Assembly: GCA_937974825.1 (NCBI GenBank)
Contig: CALJVD010000050.1
Coordinates: forward strand, 1-53,440
Length of the DNA stretch: 53,440 nt
Reading direction: 5' to 3'
Origin: an uncultured Oceanospirillaceae bacterium
GTDB taxonomy: Bacteria; Pseudomonadota; Gammaproteobacteria; Pseudomonadales; Oceanobacteraceae
Positions 25,097 to 35,266 of the stretch are shown here, one piece after another (the stretch's first letter is position 1; each line of letters starts with the position of its first letter). The notes beneath the pieces are model-generated. The model did no database searches, was not told the origin of the DNA, and saw only the letters and a list, made by a program, of their open reading frames with translations. A program made the position numbers and the translations under genes.

Positions 25097-25989
25097 GCCA
25101 GCGTACTGGTTATATCGCCTTGGTAGGCAGACCTAACGTCGGTAAATCGACCTTAATGAACAGAATACTGGGTCAAAAGTTATCCATTACTTCTCGTCGA
25201 CCACAAACCACCCGACATCAAATTGTTGGTGTAAAAACAGAGGGCGACGTTCAGGCAATTTATGTCGATACTCCGGGTATCCACAAAGCAGCGCATAAAG
25301 CCATTAACCGCTTTATGAACCGAGCAGCGACCACCGCGTTAAAAGACGTTGATGTGGTGTTAATGCTGATCGATCGCCTACGCTGGACCGAAGAAGATGA
25401 AATGGTGTTAAACATCATTCAAAATCAAAAAGTGCCCGTGATTCTAGCCATTAATAAAATCGACTTTATCCAAGATAAAGAGGCATTATTACCTTGGTTA
25501 CAAGAAATCAACGAGAAGCACGACTTCGCTGAAATTATCCCTATTAGTGCAAAAACGGGTCACAATGTTGCTCAACTTGAAGAGCTTATTGAAGGCTATT
25601 TACCGGAAGGCCAATACTTCTTCCCTGAAGATCAAATTACCGACCGCAGTTCACGCTTTTTAGCTGCCGAACTGGTACGTGAAAAAATCATGCGCCAGTT
25701 AGGTGATGAGCTGCCGTACTCCATTACGGTAGAAATTGAAGAGTTTGTACACAGTGGCAGCTTGGTTGAAATCAGTGCGCTTATTTTAGTCGAGCGTCCT
25801 TCACAAAAAGCCATCGTTATAGGTGATAAAGGCTCAAGGCTGAAACAGATTGGTCAGGAAGCACGTTTGGATATGGAAGATCTGTTTGACTGTAAAGTGA
25901 TGCTAAATCTTTGGGTAAAAGTAAAAGCAGGCTGGTCTGATGACGAACGCGCCTTACGCAGTCTTGGTTATGACGATCGTTTAAATTAG
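25093..25989 (+). CDS. era: GTPase Era
   Basis: This 298-residue GTPase binds the 3' end of 16S rRNA in 30S assembly. G motifs are GRPNVGKSTLMN (G1), RPQTTRHQIVG (G2 region), VDTPGIHKAAHKA (G3), NKIDF (G4) and ISAKTG (G5). The C-terminal KH domain contains VIGDKGSRLKQIGQEARLDME. Length matches E. coli Era (301). Translationally coupled to rnc and followed by recO after 2 bases. Confidence 0.97.
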   Translation: MSQRTGYIALVGRPNVGKSTLMNRILGQKLSITSRRPQTTRHQIVGVKTEGDVQAIYVDTPGIHKAAHKAINRFMNRAATTALKDVDVVLMLIDRLRWTEEDEMVLNIIQNQKVPVILAINKIDFIQDKEALLPWLQEINEKHDFAEIIPISAKTGHNVAQLEELIEGYLPEGQYFFPEDQITDRSSRFLAAELVREKIMRQLGDELPYSITVEIEEFVHSGSLVEISALILVERPSQKAIVIGDKGSRLKQIGQEARLDMEDLFDCKVMLNLWVKVKAGWSDDERALRSLGYDDRLN

Positions 25990-25991
25990 TC

Positions 25992-26678
25992 ATGCAACAG
26001 CTGGTGGTTTTGCATTTCCAACCCATTGCAGAGCAAGACTGGTTGTTAGACACTTTTAGCTTAGAGCAAGGGCGTCAAAAGTTAATGCTTAAACGCCCTG
26101 AATATGAACCAGATTTATTTATTGCCTATCAGGGCGATTGGTTTAAGAAAACAGATTGGCCGACTATCAAAGCCTGGCAGCTCTCTAACGCTTGGCGGTT
26201 AGAGGGGACAGAGCTATATTGTGGGCTATATCTAAACGAATTACTGGTTTCATTATTACCATTTTCAGAATCATTACCTACACTATTTGAAACCTACAAA
26301 AACACCCTGCAGGCATTGGCAGAAAAGCAGTGGCCAGAGCCTTGGTTAAGAATGTTTGAATGGCAATTACTGCAAGAGCTAGGGTATGGCTTTTCATGGC
26401 AACTTGATAACCAAGGACAGCGAATAGAGTCTGCGCAATATTATCAGTTTGTTCCCTCAACCGGTTTTATGAAGGCTGAAGCAGGGTACAGGGGTGACGA
26501 TATTCTTGCATTTGCTCAAGGGTCAAAAGATTTACGAGTGTGGCAATTAGCTAAGTCGATTTTTCGCTTAGCACTTGATGACTTGCTCACCCACCCGTTG
26601 TGCAGTAGAACATTATTTATTACCGATGTTGGCGCGCAGAGCGACAACAGACAAACAACGCACTTATTAAACACATAG
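25992..26678 (+). CDS. recO: DNA repair protein RecO
   Basis: The 228-residue protein mediates RecA loading with RecR in the RecFOR pathway. The N-terminal OB fold is recognisable (LVVLHFQPIAEQDWLLDTFSLEQGRQKLM) although the usual GxxR/K loop is shortened. The helical part carries LYCGLYLNELLVSLLPFSESLPTLF and WPEPWLRMFEWQLLQELGYG, typical of RecO. No zinc-finger cysteines are present, as in enterobacterial RecO. Its place between era and pdxJ is the standard one. It is fairly divergent but its length is normal. Confidence 0.93.
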   Translation: MQQLVVLHFQPIAEQDWLLDTFSLEQGRQKLMLKRPEYEPDLFIAYQGDWFKKTDWPTIKAWQLSNAWRLEGTELYCGLYLNELLVSLLPFSESLPTLFETYKNTLQALAEKQWPEPWLRMFEWQLLQELGYGFSWQLDNQGQRIESAQYYQFVPSTGFMKAEAGYRGDDILAFAQGSKDLRVWQLAKSIFRLALDDLLTHPLCSRTLFITDVGAQSDNRQTTHLLNT

Positions 26679-26693
26679 CGCTAAGGAATTAAC

Positions 26694-27434
26694 ATGAAAA
26701 ATCCAAGAAGAGTCTTATTAGGCGTAAATATCGATCACGTAGCTACGTTACGTGAAGCACGTGGCACTATGTACCCTGATCCAGTTCAAGCGGCTTTTTT
26801 AGCAGAAGAAGCCGGTGCAGATGGTATTACTATTCACTTACGTGAAGACCGTCGTCATATTCAAACACGTGACGTTTTTGTCTTAGCCAATACGTTAAGC
26901 ACACGTATGAACTTTGAAATGGCCGTCACTGAAGCCATGATGACTTTGGCTGAAGAAATTGAGCCTGAAGCCTGTTGTTTTGTGCCTGAAAAGCGTGAAG
27001 AGCTCACCACCGAAGGCGGTTTAGATGTGCTTTCGCAAATGGATCATATTCGCAAAGCAGTTGCGCGTATGGAAAATAACGGCAGTGAGGTGTCACTCTT
27101 TATTGATCCCGATATCGAACAAATTAAAGCGGCAGTCGATGTGGGTGCTCCTGTTATTGAAATTCATACCGGTCGCTATGCAGAAGCTGTATACGAAGAC
27201 GAGCAGTTAGAAGAGTTAGACCGTATTATTGCTGCGGCTGAGTTTGCGCATGAGCAAGGTCTTATCGTAAACGGTGGTCATGGTTTGCATTATCATAACG
27301 TTGAAGCCATCGCGGCTATCCCGTTTATGAATGAGCTAAACATTGGTCATGCCATTGTTGCACGCGCAATCTTTGTTGGCTTTAAACAAGCGGTAAAAGA
27401 AATGCGTGAGTTAATTGCTGCTGCCAGTAAGTAG
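26694..27434 (+). CDS. pdxJ: Pyridoxine 5'-phosphate synthase
   Basis: This 246-residue TIM-barrel enzyme condenses 1-deoxy-D-xylulose 5-phosphate with 3-amino-2-oxopropyl phosphate to form pyridoxine 5'-phosphate. Family features include LGVNIDHVATLREARGTMYPDPV at the N-terminus, ITIHLREDRRHI, CCFVPEKREELTTEGGLD, IEIHTGRYA and NGGHGLHYHNV. An AAGGA site precedes the ATG. The next gene, acpS, starts 2 bases after the stop, the usual arrangement. Confidence 0.97.
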   Translation: MKNPRRVLLGVNIDHVATLREARGTMYPDPVQAAFLAEEAGADGITIHLREDRRHIQTRDVFVLANTLSTRMNFEMAVTEAMMTLAEEIEPEACCFVPEKREELTTEGGLDVLSQMDHIRKAVARMENNGSEVSLFIDPDIEQIKAAVDVGAPVIEIHTGRYAEAVYEDEQLEELDRIIAAAEFAHEQGLIVNGGHGLHYHNVEAIAAIPFMNELNIGHAIVARAIFVGFKQAVKEMRELIAAASK

Positions 27435-27436
27435 TT

Positions 27437-27844
27437 ATGAAAACCGGTTTTGAACACCAAGCCGGTGTCGTGGCAATAGGCGTTGATACTTTAGATGCCA
27501 GCAGAATATCTGCTGTGCATCAACGCTTAGGCCACCGTTTTGTTCAGCGTATTCTTACCCCAGCTGAACAGGAAATCTTCCAAGCACGCACCCATAAAGA
27601 TAACTTTTTAGCTAAGCAATTTGCTGCCAAAGAGGCTTTAGCAAAAGCCTTAGGCACAGGCATTGCTAAAGGAATAGGGTTTCAACAACTTGAAGTGCTG
27701 CGAGATGAGCAAGGCGCACCCCAGGTGAGTTTGTACGAGGCTGCTGCTGAGCAATTATCTGCGTTAGGGGCTAAGCGGGCGTTAGTAAGTTTAACCGACG
27801 AAGGCTCTTATATTGTTGCTTTTGCGCTTTTAAGTAGCGACTGA
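27437..27844 (+). CDS. acpS: Holo-[acyl-carrier-protein] synthase
   Basis: This 135-residue enzyme transfers 4'-phosphopantetheine from CoA to acyl carrier protein. The metal/CoA site is GVDTLDASRI at residues 12-21 (Asp ligand) and the second motif is FLAKQFAAKEALAKALGTGIAKGI, with the family's F-A-x-K-E-A core. Its 3' end overlaps the 3' end of convergent gacS by 15 bases. Translation is probably coupled to pdxJ. High confidence. Confidence 0.95.
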   Translation: MKTGFEHQAGVVAIGVDTLDASRISAVHQRLGHRFVQRILTPAEQEIFQARTHKDNFLAKQFAAKEALAKALGTGIAKGIGFQQLEVLRDEQGAPQVSLYEAAAEQLSALGAKRALVSLTDEGSYIVAFALLSSD

Positions 27845-30631
27845 TTCTTCCAGTAACATCTGCCAATCATTAGTACTGACCCAGTGCTGTAGCTTAGAGG
27901 ATTCTTCCACTAAGTTACGCATGTGTTCGGGCCAATCGCTAGATTTTCCTGCTTTTAACGAAATTTCAAAGTTTTCTAAAGTGTTACGCAATTGTGGTAC
28001 ACCACAGTAACGGCTCGCTCCGTGCATTTTGTGGACATATTCTAATAAGGCGCTGATGTCTTCTTCTTCCCATGCTTGCATGATATCGGAAATTTCTTCA
28101 GCCATGCCTTCCAGTAAAAGATTAAACATATCAATGGCTAAATCGAGTTTATTATTCGAGTGATACAGTGCTAGCTTAGGGTCAAAGACCTGATTGCTCG
28201 CATTAGAAATAGGCGCCGGTAATTTAATGGGTTCAGAAGTCACCGCTTGACACTGATAGCCTGTCCAGTGGTTGATGTTTTTGATTAGGCGGTCTTGGGT
28301 AATGGGTTTGGTTTGATAATCGTTCATGCCCGCTTTAAGTAAGGCTTCTTTTTCGTCAGCCATGGCGTGAGCGGTGAGAGCAATAATGGGCATGTTGCCA
28401 CGTTCTTGCAGCGCTCTAATATGACGAGTAGCTTCTAAGCCATTCATCTCGGGCATTTGAATATCCATGTAAATAAGATCGATATCTTGTTCTTTCACTA
28501 TTTCGATGGCTTCTTGTCCACTGCTGGCTGCTAGTACTGGAAGGCTAAGCTCATTCAATAGGGTCACCACCAGTTTTAAGTTGGCCGCGTTATCATCGAC
28601 TACTAAAATCATGGGGGTGTCGGTAGAGCGTTTAGAATGCTCAGTGTCGTCTTGTGTCGGGATGGAAACGTTAAAGGTATTGCATAGCAGACGGTGTAAG
28701 TGCTTACGCTGATAGGGCTGGCTAATGACATGAGAGACGCCCAGTTTTAAGAAGCCGTCAATGCATTCTTGTCTTAAATGGTCGGTTAATAAAATAATAG
28801 GAAGGTTTATATCCTGCAGAATGCTTAATTGTTTTTGTACGTCGAAATTGTCGGGGTGCTTGTTGGCCGCTGCAAATAATATTGCGTCCCAGTGAGAGTC
28901 ACTATACTGAGATTTATTGTTTATAAACTGCGTAAAGCTTTCAAAGTCGTCGTGTTCGATATCCCATTGATTCAGTAAGCCACCGGTATTTAAACGGTTA
29001 AACATGGAGCCTTCAATAAGGGCAACTTGATAGCCTTTAAGACTAGGTAAAGAGAGTGCCGGCTCTTTTTGAATTTTGGTTTCAATATGGAACTTGAACG
29101 TTGAACCATGACCTTCTTGGCTAGAGACCGAGATTTCACCGTTCATTTTTTCAATCAGTGCTTTTGAAATAACTAATCCTAAACCAGTGCCACCGTATTT
29201 GCGGGCAGTGCTGCTATCACCTTGGGCAAAGGCTGAGAAGATATTTTTCCGTTGTTCTTCCGACATGCCAATACCAGTATCTTGAATTTCAAAACAAATA
29301 TTGGCGCTGGTGTCACTGCTGCTAAGAACAGATACGCGAACGCTAACACCCCCTTGCTTGGTAAACTTGATGGCGTTGCTCAGTAGGTTGCCCAAGATTT
29401 GTCGTAAGCGCAGCGGATCGCTCTTAATATTCAGTGGAACATCTGAGTAAATAAGATAGTTAAAGCTCAGCTCTTTTTCAGCAGCGAGAGGAGCTAGGCG
29501 GGTAAAGACTTCTTCTAAAATATCACGCAGATTAATGGGGGCACTTTCAAGGATAAGCTTGTCGGCATCAATTTTAGAGAGGTCTAAGATGTCGTTTAGT
29601 ATTTTTAGCAGGTCGTCTGACGACGTATAAATGGTTGATAAATAATCTTGTTGCTGTTCAGACAGCTGGGTTCTTGCCAGTAGCTCGCTAAAGCCAATAA
29701 TGCCGTTGAGCGGTGTGCGAATTTCATGGCTTACGTTGGCCAAGAATTCTGATTTCATAATGTTGGCTTTTAATGCTTCACGACGGCCGGCTTGGAGTTC
29801 GTTGTTACGCATCTCCATTTCGTCTAAGGTTTCTTGCAAGTCGCGAGTGGCTTGCTCAAGGTTGGTTTGATACTCATCGGTGGTGCGCTGCAAGGCATTG
29901 GCCATGGCGTTAATACCTGACGCCATTTGATCAAATTCACCGACTTTATAAATATGAGCACGCGAGTCTAGTTCGCCTTTTTCAAGTAGGGCAATGGTGC
30001 GTAACAGCTCTTGAATTGGCCGGGTTAAGCTGCGGCTTAAACTCAATACTAAGTAACCGCATAAGGCCAATACACAGATAATCACCATGACCGCGGTAAA
30101 TATTTGTTGATATCTAAGGATGCGAGTGTTGGCTTTGCTGAGTTCCACTTCTGCCCAACCAATGAGCCTCATGTCGGGGTTGCGGTTAACAAAAAAAGAA
30201 TCAGAAATTTCATCTGATATAACCAAGCTTTGCGCATAAATTGGGGCTCTAACGCGAACGACTTCGTTGGTTTGTAAAATCGAAAGCTGGTCACTAATAA
30301 GTTCATAAGAATCTTTATGAGTGTTTTGCATGCGCGGGCCCGCGTGCGCTAGTTCGGTTTTGTTTTGGTTGTAAATAGTGACGGCACGAACGTCTTGTTC
30401 TTCTAATGTGTTATTGGCGATGTTTTGCAGAATGCCTAAGTTACCGGTTGTAACGCCGAATTCGCTGCTTGGAGACAGGTGCTTGGCAATGGTGATAGCG
30501 CGTTGATTAAGCAAACTGTCTAAGTCGTTTGAGCGCTCTATAGAGAAAAACGCGCCTACCACCAAGGCCACCAAAATGCCCGGTAACAGTGCTAACAGCA
30601 TAATTCTATTTTGAATAGACAGGTTTTTCAT
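27830..30631 (-). CDS. gacS: Hybrid sensor histidine kinase GacS/BarA
   Basis: This 933-residue inner-membrane kinase controls the response regulator GacA/UvrY and so the RsmA/CsrA small-RNA cascade. Domains in order: TM1 (about 11-30), periplasmic sensor, TM2 (178-198), HAMP, HisKA with the phosphorylated histidine H302 in FLANVSHEIRTPLNG, HATPase_c (GGTGLGLVISKA), a degenerate receiver (about 535-650), a true receiver (MILVVDDNAAN; YMDIQMPEMNG) and a C-terminal HPt (EYVHKMHGASRYCG). All phosphorelay residues are present. Its position opposite cysM-rlmD-relA-mazG matches Pseudomonas gacS and favours that name. It is convergent with acpS. Confidence 0.95.
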   Translation of the reverse strand: MKNLSIQNRIMLLALLPGILVALVVGAFFSIERSNDLDSLLNQRAITIAKHLSPSSEFGVTTGNLGILQNIANNTLEEQDVRAVTIYNQNKTELAHAGPRMQNTHKDSYELISDQLSILQTNEVVRVRAPIYAQSLVISDEISDSFFVNRNPDMRLIGWAEVELSKANTRILRYQQIFTAVMVIICVLALCGYLVLSLSRSLTRPIQELLRTIALLEKGELDSRAHIYKVGEFDQMASGINAMANALQRTTDEYQTNLEQATRDLQETLDEMEMRNNELQAGRREALKANIMKSEFLANVSHEIRTPLNGIIGFSELLARTQLSEQQQDYLSTIYTSSDDLLKILNDILDLSKIDADKLILESAPINLRDILEEVFTRLAPLAAEKELSFNYLIYSDVPLNIKSDPLRLRQILGNLLSNAIKFTKQGGVSVRVSVLSSSDTSANICFEIQDTGIGMSEEQRKNIFSAFAQGDSSTARKYGGTGLGLVISKALIEKMNGEISVSSQEGHGSTFKFHIETKIQKEPALSLPSLKGYQVALIEGSMFNRLNTGGLLNQWDIEHDDFESFTQFINNKSQYSDSHWDAILFAAANKHPDNFDVQKQLSILQDINLPIILLTDHLRQECIDGFLKLGVSHVISQPYQRKHLHRLLCNTFNVSIPTQDDTEHSKRSTDTPMILVVDDNAANLKLVVTLLNELSLPVLAASSGQEAIEIVKEQDIDLIYMDIQMPEMNGLEATRHIRALQERGNMPIIALTAHAMADEKEALLKAGMNDYQTKPITQDRLIKNINHWTGYQCQAVTSEPIKLPAPISNASNQVFDPKLALYHSNNKLDLAIDMFNLLLEGMAEEISDIMQAWEEEDISALLEYVHKMHGASRYCGVPQLRNTLENFEISLKAGKSSDWPEHMRNLVEESSKLQHWVSTNDWQMLLEESVAT

Positions 30632-30839
30632 AAGTAACTAAACAAACTCGGTGGCCAAGACCTTAGGAATCATCGGCTTAGACTATCGTTTTATTTTATT
30701 CTATACCAGAACTCAATTCTCTGAGCCGTGGTAAATACAAATCTTATCTGAATATGGTAATTTCCAAGTGATATTAACTAAAAGGTGGCATCTTAGGGTA
30801 AAATGCCATTTTCATTCTTAGCTAGTCGAGGCTTTAACC

Positions 30840-31733
30840 GTGGCCGATATACAATACCCGACCATTGAAGACTGCGTAGGTAATACACCATTAATTCGCT
30901 TACAGCGTTTATTACCTGCCGGCAGCACCAATACCATTTTACTTAAGTTAGAAGGTAACAACCCCGCTGGATCGGTAAAAGATAGACCGGCACTGGCGAT
31001 GATTGCACATGCTGAAGAGCGCGGTGAAATTAAGCCTGGTGATACTCTGATTGAAGCCACCAGTGGCAATACAGGTATTGCTTTGGCGATGGCTGCCGCC
31101 ATAAAGGGTTACAAAATGGTGTTGCTGATGCCAGAGAACTCGACCAGTGAGCGTAAGTGGGCGATGGAAGCCTATGGGGCAAAACTGATCTTAACCGAAA
31201 GCATGGAAAGTGCGCGTGATCTTGCCGAAGAAATGGGTCAGCGCGGTGAGGGTGTCGTGCTTAACCAGTTTGGTAACTTAGATAATGCTGAAGCGCATTA
31301 CCACAGTACTGGGCCAGAAATATGGCAACAAACGCAAGGGACGGTTACCCATTTTGTCAGTTCTATGGGAACCACAGGTACTATTATGGGTACTTCGCGT
31401 TATTTAAAAGAGCAGAATCCTAATGTACAGATAGTCGGCTTGCAGCCAGATGATGGCTCTAGCATTCCTGGTATTCGTCGTTGGCCCAAAGAATACTTAC
31501 CCACCATTTTCGATCCTAAGCGCGTAGATCAAGTACTAGACATCAGCCAAGCCGATGCCGAGTTTTATATGCGCGAATTAGCAAAACAAGAAGGTGTTTT
31601 CTGCGGTGTGTCTTCAGGGGGGGCAGTGGCTGGTGCTTTGCGCATAGCTGAACAAGTGACTAATGCCACTATTGTTGTGGTGATTTGTGACCGTGGTGAC
31701 CGTTACTTGTCTTCTGGAGTTTTTGCTTCGTGA
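30840..31733 (+). CDS. cysM: Cysteine synthase B
   Basis: This 297-residue PLP enzyme makes L-cysteine from O-acetylserine and sulfide or thiosulfate. It starts at a GTG (VADIQYPTIEDCVGNTPLIRL). The PLP lysine is in NPAGSVKDRPALAMI and the phosphate-binding loop follows as EATSGNTGIALAMAAAI. The arginine in SERKWAMEAYGA and the shorter length fit CysM rather than CysK. It overlaps rlmD by 4 bases and opens the cysM-rlmD-relA-mazG unit. The O-acetylserine producer cysE is also in this window, at 47972, but in another operon. Confidence 0.95.
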   Translation: MADIQYPTIEDCVGNTPLIRLQRLLPAGSTNTILLKLEGNNPAGSVKDRPALAMIAHAEERGEIKPGDTLIEATSGNTGIALAMAAAIKGYKMVLLMPENSTSERKWAMEAYGAKLILTESMESARDLAEEMGQRGEGVVLNQFGNLDNAEAHYHSTGPEIWQQTQGTVTHFVSSMGTTGTIMGTSRYLKEQNPNVQIVGLQPDDGSSIPGIRRWPKEYLPTIFDPKRVDQVLDISQADAEFYMRELAKQEGVFCGVSSGGAVAGALRIAEQVTNATIVVVICDRGDRYLSSGVFAS

Positions 31734-33025
31734 GTTCTTCAACCCGTTTAACACTGACAGTCGATAACTTAAATTCAAGCGGAGAAGGCGTCGCGCGTCG
31801 TGGTCGTGATGTTTACTTTGTGCCTGGTGCTTTACCCGGTGAAGAAGTTGAGGTCGTGTTAGACGGTCGTCGTCGTAAAGTTTGGCAAACACGATTGCTT
31901 AATATAATGACTGCGTCTGAGCATCGTGTTGATCCTGCATGCCCACATTACAAGCGTTGTGGTGGGTGTAACATGCAACACCTATCGTACGACGAACAAG
32001 TAAACTTCAAACAACAGCGTGTGGCACGTGAATTCGAGCGACAAAAAATAGAAGTAGAACACTGGGCTCAGGCCATTACTTCAGAACCCTTTGGTTATCG
32101 CCGTAAAGCGCGTCTAGGGGTGCGTTTAAGTAAACAGTCTAAGCAAAACATTGTTGGCTTCAGAGAGGCTGCGTCATCGCATTTAACCAATATCGACCGC
32201 TGCATCGTTTTACCAGAACACAGTGCTTTAAATTGGCAGCAGTGGCGTGAGGTAATTAATGGTTTGCAAGGTAAAGCACACATTACTCAAATAGAGATGG
32301 TGCAGGCAGACAACGCGATAGCGTTAGTGTTTCGCGTTTTAAAACCGCTGGTGCAATCTGACCAACAGCAGTTAATTGATACAGTAGCCGACATTACTAA
32401 TGAATTACCGGTACAGTTGTGGTTAAAGTTTGATAAAGATCAAGCACCGCAGCTGATATACCCACAAGAGGCAGAACCTTTAACACATACGGTAGACCAA
32501 CAGACACTGAACATTCAGCTTGATGATTTCGTACAAGTGAATCGTTCGGTGAACCAAGCCATGGTGACGCAAGCTCTAGACTGGCTTAACCCACAACCAG
32601 AAGACTGTGTTTGGGATATGTTTGCCGGACACGGCAACTTCAGTATGGCATTGGCTAAACGCTCACAGCAGGTTTGGGCGGTCGAAGGCAGTATCGATAT
32701 GGTGCGCAGCTTACAAGCGCAAGCCGAAACGCTAGGTTTACCTATTCAAGCGCAGTGCATGGATTTAACTGAGCCGAGCTTGAGCTTACCTAGCGCCGAT
32801 GCAGTGCTGTTAGATCCACCGCGTGCTGGGGCGGTCGAATTGATGCCGTACTTTATTAAGCAGTCTGTACCCAAAATTCTTTATGTATCTTGTGATGCTG
32901 CAACTTTAGCGAGAGATTTGAGTCTGTTAGTGGCAGCAGGATATAAGATAAAACAAGCGGGAATTATGGATATGTTTCCGCAAACACATCATGTTGAAAC
33001 CATGGTGTTGGCAGAAAAAAGGTAA
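31730..33025 (+). CDS. rlmD: 23S rRNA (uracil(1939)-C5)-methyltransferase
   Basis: The 431-residue protein has an N-terminal TRAM domain (LTVDNLNSSGEGVARRGRDVYFVPGALPGEEV) and a [4Fe-4S] cluster site (CPHYKRCGGCNMQHL). The SAM-dependent methyltransferase domain contains DMFAGHGNFSMALA, DPPRAGAVELM and the catalytic cysteine in LYVSCDAATLARDL. This is RlmD (RumA), which methylates U1939 of 23S rRNA. It starts at a GTG overlapping cysM. The cluster makes it dependent on cellular Fe-S assembly. Confidence 0.95.
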   Translation: MSSSTRLTLTVDNLNSSGEGVARRGRDVYFVPGALPGEEVEVVLDGRRRKVWQTRLLNIMTASEHRVDPACPHYKRCGGCNMQHLSYDEQVNFKQQRVAREFERQKIEVEHWAQAITSEPFGYRRKARLGVRLSKQSKQNIVGFREAASSHLTNIDRCIVLPEHSALNWQQWREVINGLQGKAHITQIEMVQADNAIALVFRVLKPLVQSDQQQLIDTVADITNELPVQLWLKFDKDQAPQLIYPQEAEPLTHTVDQQTLNIQLDDFVQVNRSVNQAMVTQALDWLNPQPEDCVWDMFAGHGNFSMALAKRSQQVWAVEGSIDMVRSLQAQAETLGLPIQAQCMDLTEPSLSLPSADAVLLDPPRAGAVELMPYFIKQSVPKILYVSCDAATLARDLSLLVAAGYKIKQAGIMDMFPQTHHVETMVLAEKR

Positions 33026-33031
33026 AACAAT

Positions 33032-35266
33032 ATGGTAAAAGTACGTGAAGACCATCCTTTATTGCATGATGGCTCTTTAGACGTGCAACGCTGGTTAGAA
33101 AATATCCGGCAGGCATACGATATTAAAGACACTGACACCTTAGAAAAAGCCATTCTATTAGCCAAGGAGCTGGCAGATGAGGCAGTTCTTAATCGCACGT
33201 ATTGGTCTATTGATAGTATGCAAATGGGCTTGGAAATGGCCCAAATTCTATTGGATCTTCGATTAGACACTGAGTCTATTACGGCCGCTATTCTATATCG
33301 CGCGGTGCGTGAAGGTCGTATTCCTTTATCCAGAATTGAAGCTGAGTTTGGCGGTGAAGTAGCCAAACTGATTGAAGGCGTGCTGCGTATGGCCGCTATC
33401 AGTGCTATTCAAAACTCCAGTAACGATATTGTTTTAGGGCAGCGTGAAGCGCAGGTAGAAAACCTACGCAAAATGTTGGTTACTATGATTGATGACGTAC
33501 GCGTCGCACTTATCAAGCTGGCTGAGCGTACTTCGGCAATTCGTGCGGTTAAAGATGCACCTGAAGAGCGTCGTCGTAGAGTCGCCGAAGAAGTCTTTAA
33601 TGTGTATGCGCCATTAGCCCACCGTTTAGGTATTGGTCACCTGAAGTGGGAATTAGAAGATTTATCCTTCCGCTATTTGCAGCCAGAAGCCTATATGAAA
33701 ATTGCTAGGTTGCTGGATGAAAAACGCTTAGCGCGCCAAGAGTACATTGAAAAAGTTGTACAGATTGTTCGTGAAAAACTTCACGAAGCCGGAATTAAGT
33801 GTGATGTTTATGGGCGCGTAAAACATATTTACAGTATTTGGCGAAAGATGAATCGCAAGAAGTTAGATTTTTCACAAATCTATGATATTCGTGCATTACG
33901 TGTTCTCGTTCCCGAAGACAAAGATTGCTACACCGCGTTAGGCATTGTGCATGGCTTATGGCGACATATTCCTAATGAGTTTGATGACTACATCGCTAAC
34001 CCGAAAGAAAACGGCTACCGTTCATTACATACCGCGGTTATTGGCCCAGAAGGGAAAGCCTTAGAAATTCAAATACGCTCGCACAGTATGCATGAAGATG
34101 CCGAACTGGGTGTTTGTGCTCATTGGCTCTACAAAGGCACTGACCTTAACGCCAAAGACCAAGGCTACGAGCAAAAGATTGCTTGGTTAAGACAGGTTTT
34201 AGAATGGCACGATGAACTCGGCGCTCTGCCAGAAATAGGCACTGAATTAAAAGCCGATATCAGTCCAGACCGAATTTATGTATTTACACCAGACGGTCAC
34301 GTGGTGGATTTACCACCCAAAGCTACGCCGTTAGATTTTGCCTATCGAGTGCATACCGAAGTCGGGCATAAGTGCCGTGGTGCTAAAGTAAACGGACGTA
34401 TGGTGCCCCTGACGTACTTGCTTAAAAATGGCGAGCAGGTCGAAATTTTAACCCATCCCCAAGCACAGCCGAGCCGAGACTGGCTTTACCCAGATGCCGG
34501 CTATATATATACCAGCCGTGCACGCGCTAAAGCAGCACACTGGTTCAAGCTACAAGATCGTGAGCAAAACTTAGAAGACGGTAAGCACATGCTGTTGCGT
34601 GAGCTTGAGCGTCTAGACTTAGCCCATGAGCCACTGCAAGTGATTGCAGAAGACATGAACATGAAGTCGGTTGACGATATGTTTGCCGCTATTGGTGCTG
34701 GCGACTTACGTCTTGGGCAGGTTGTGACGCATGTGTCGAAGCGTGCAGACAGTGTGCCTGAACCACAGCAAGAGCTGCCTTTAAATCGTCCTCACCCGCA
34801 AAAATCACAGCCCGATGATGTGTACATTGAAGGGGTTGGTAACCTAGTAACGCAAATGGCACAGTGCTGTCAGCCCGTGCCCGGTGATGATATTCGTGGC
34901 TATGTGACTGTTGGTCGTGGGGTGTCTATTCACCGTAGCGATTGTGAAAACTTGCTGCACATGGAGTTACTAGAGCCACAGCGTATCTTGCAAGTCAGTT
35001 GGGGCAGTCGACCCGATAATAGCTATCCGGTGGATATGATGATTGAAGCCTACGATCGTACTGGCTTATTGCGTGATGTCTCTATGATATTGGCCAATGA
35101 AAAAATCAACGTTACCGCCATTACAACCAATTCTGACTTTAGTGAAAATACCGCCAGTATGCGCATTACGGTCGAAGTTGAAAGCTTAGAACGATTTGCT
35201 AAGTTAATGAATAAAATCAATCAGTTACCAAACGTGGTTTCAGCTAAACGCATTAGAGGACACTGA
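33032..35266 (+). CDS. relA: (p)ppGpp synthetase RelA
   Basis: This 744-residue ribosome-associated alarmone synthetase responds to uncharged tRNA. The N-terminal hydrolase-like domain lacks the HD pair of SpoT (ILYRAVREGRIPLSRIEAEF where SpoT has LLHDVIED), so it should be synthesis-only. The synthetase domain has YGRVKHIYSIWRKMNRKKLDFSQIYDIRALRVLV and ENGYRSLHTAVIGPEGKALEIQIR. TGS (IYVFTPDGHVVDLPPKATPLDFAY), a zinc-finger/helical region (VTQMAQCCQPVPGDDIRGYV) and a C-terminal ACT domain follow. It ends sharing one base with the mazG start. Confidence 0.96.
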   Translation: MVKVREDHPLLHDGSLDVQRWLENIRQAYDIKDTDTLEKAILLAKELADEAVLNRTYWSIDSMQMGLEMAQILLDLRLDTESITAAILYRAVREGRIPLSRIEAEFGGEVAKLIEGVLRMAAISAIQNSSNDIVLGQREAQVENLRKMLVTMIDDVRVALIKLAERTSAIRAVKDAPEERRRRVAEEVFNVYAPLAHRLGIGHLKWELEDLSFRYLQPEAYMKIARLLDEKRLARQEYIEKVVQIVREKLHEAGIKCDVYGRVKHIYSIWRKMNRKKLDFSQIYDIRALRVLVPEDKDCYTALGIVHGLWRHIPNEFDDYIANPKENGYRSLHTAVIGPEGKALEIQIRSHSMHEDAELGVCAHWLYKGTDLNAKDQGYEQKIAWLRQVLEWHDELGALPEIGTELKADISPDRIYVFTPDGHVVDLPPKATPLDFAYRVHTEVGHKCRGAKVNGRMVPLTYLLKNGEQVEILTHPQAQPSRDWLYPDAGYIYTSRARAKAAHWFKLQDREQNLEDGKHMLLRELERLDLAHEPLQVIAEDMNMKSVDDMFAAIGAGDLRLGQVVTHVSKRADSVPEPQQELPLNRPHPQKSQPDDVYIEGVGNLVTQMAQCCQPVPGDDIRGYVTVGRGVSIHRSDCENLLHMELLEPQRILQVSWGSRPDNSYPVDMMIEAYDRTGLLRDVSMILANEKINVTAITTNSDFSENTASMRITVEVESLERFAKLMNKINQLPNVVSAKRIRGH

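Noticed and set aside
27830..27844. Overlap of acpS and gacS 3' ends as an assembly error
   Set aside because: Both C-termini look normal for their families; short convergent overlaps are common.
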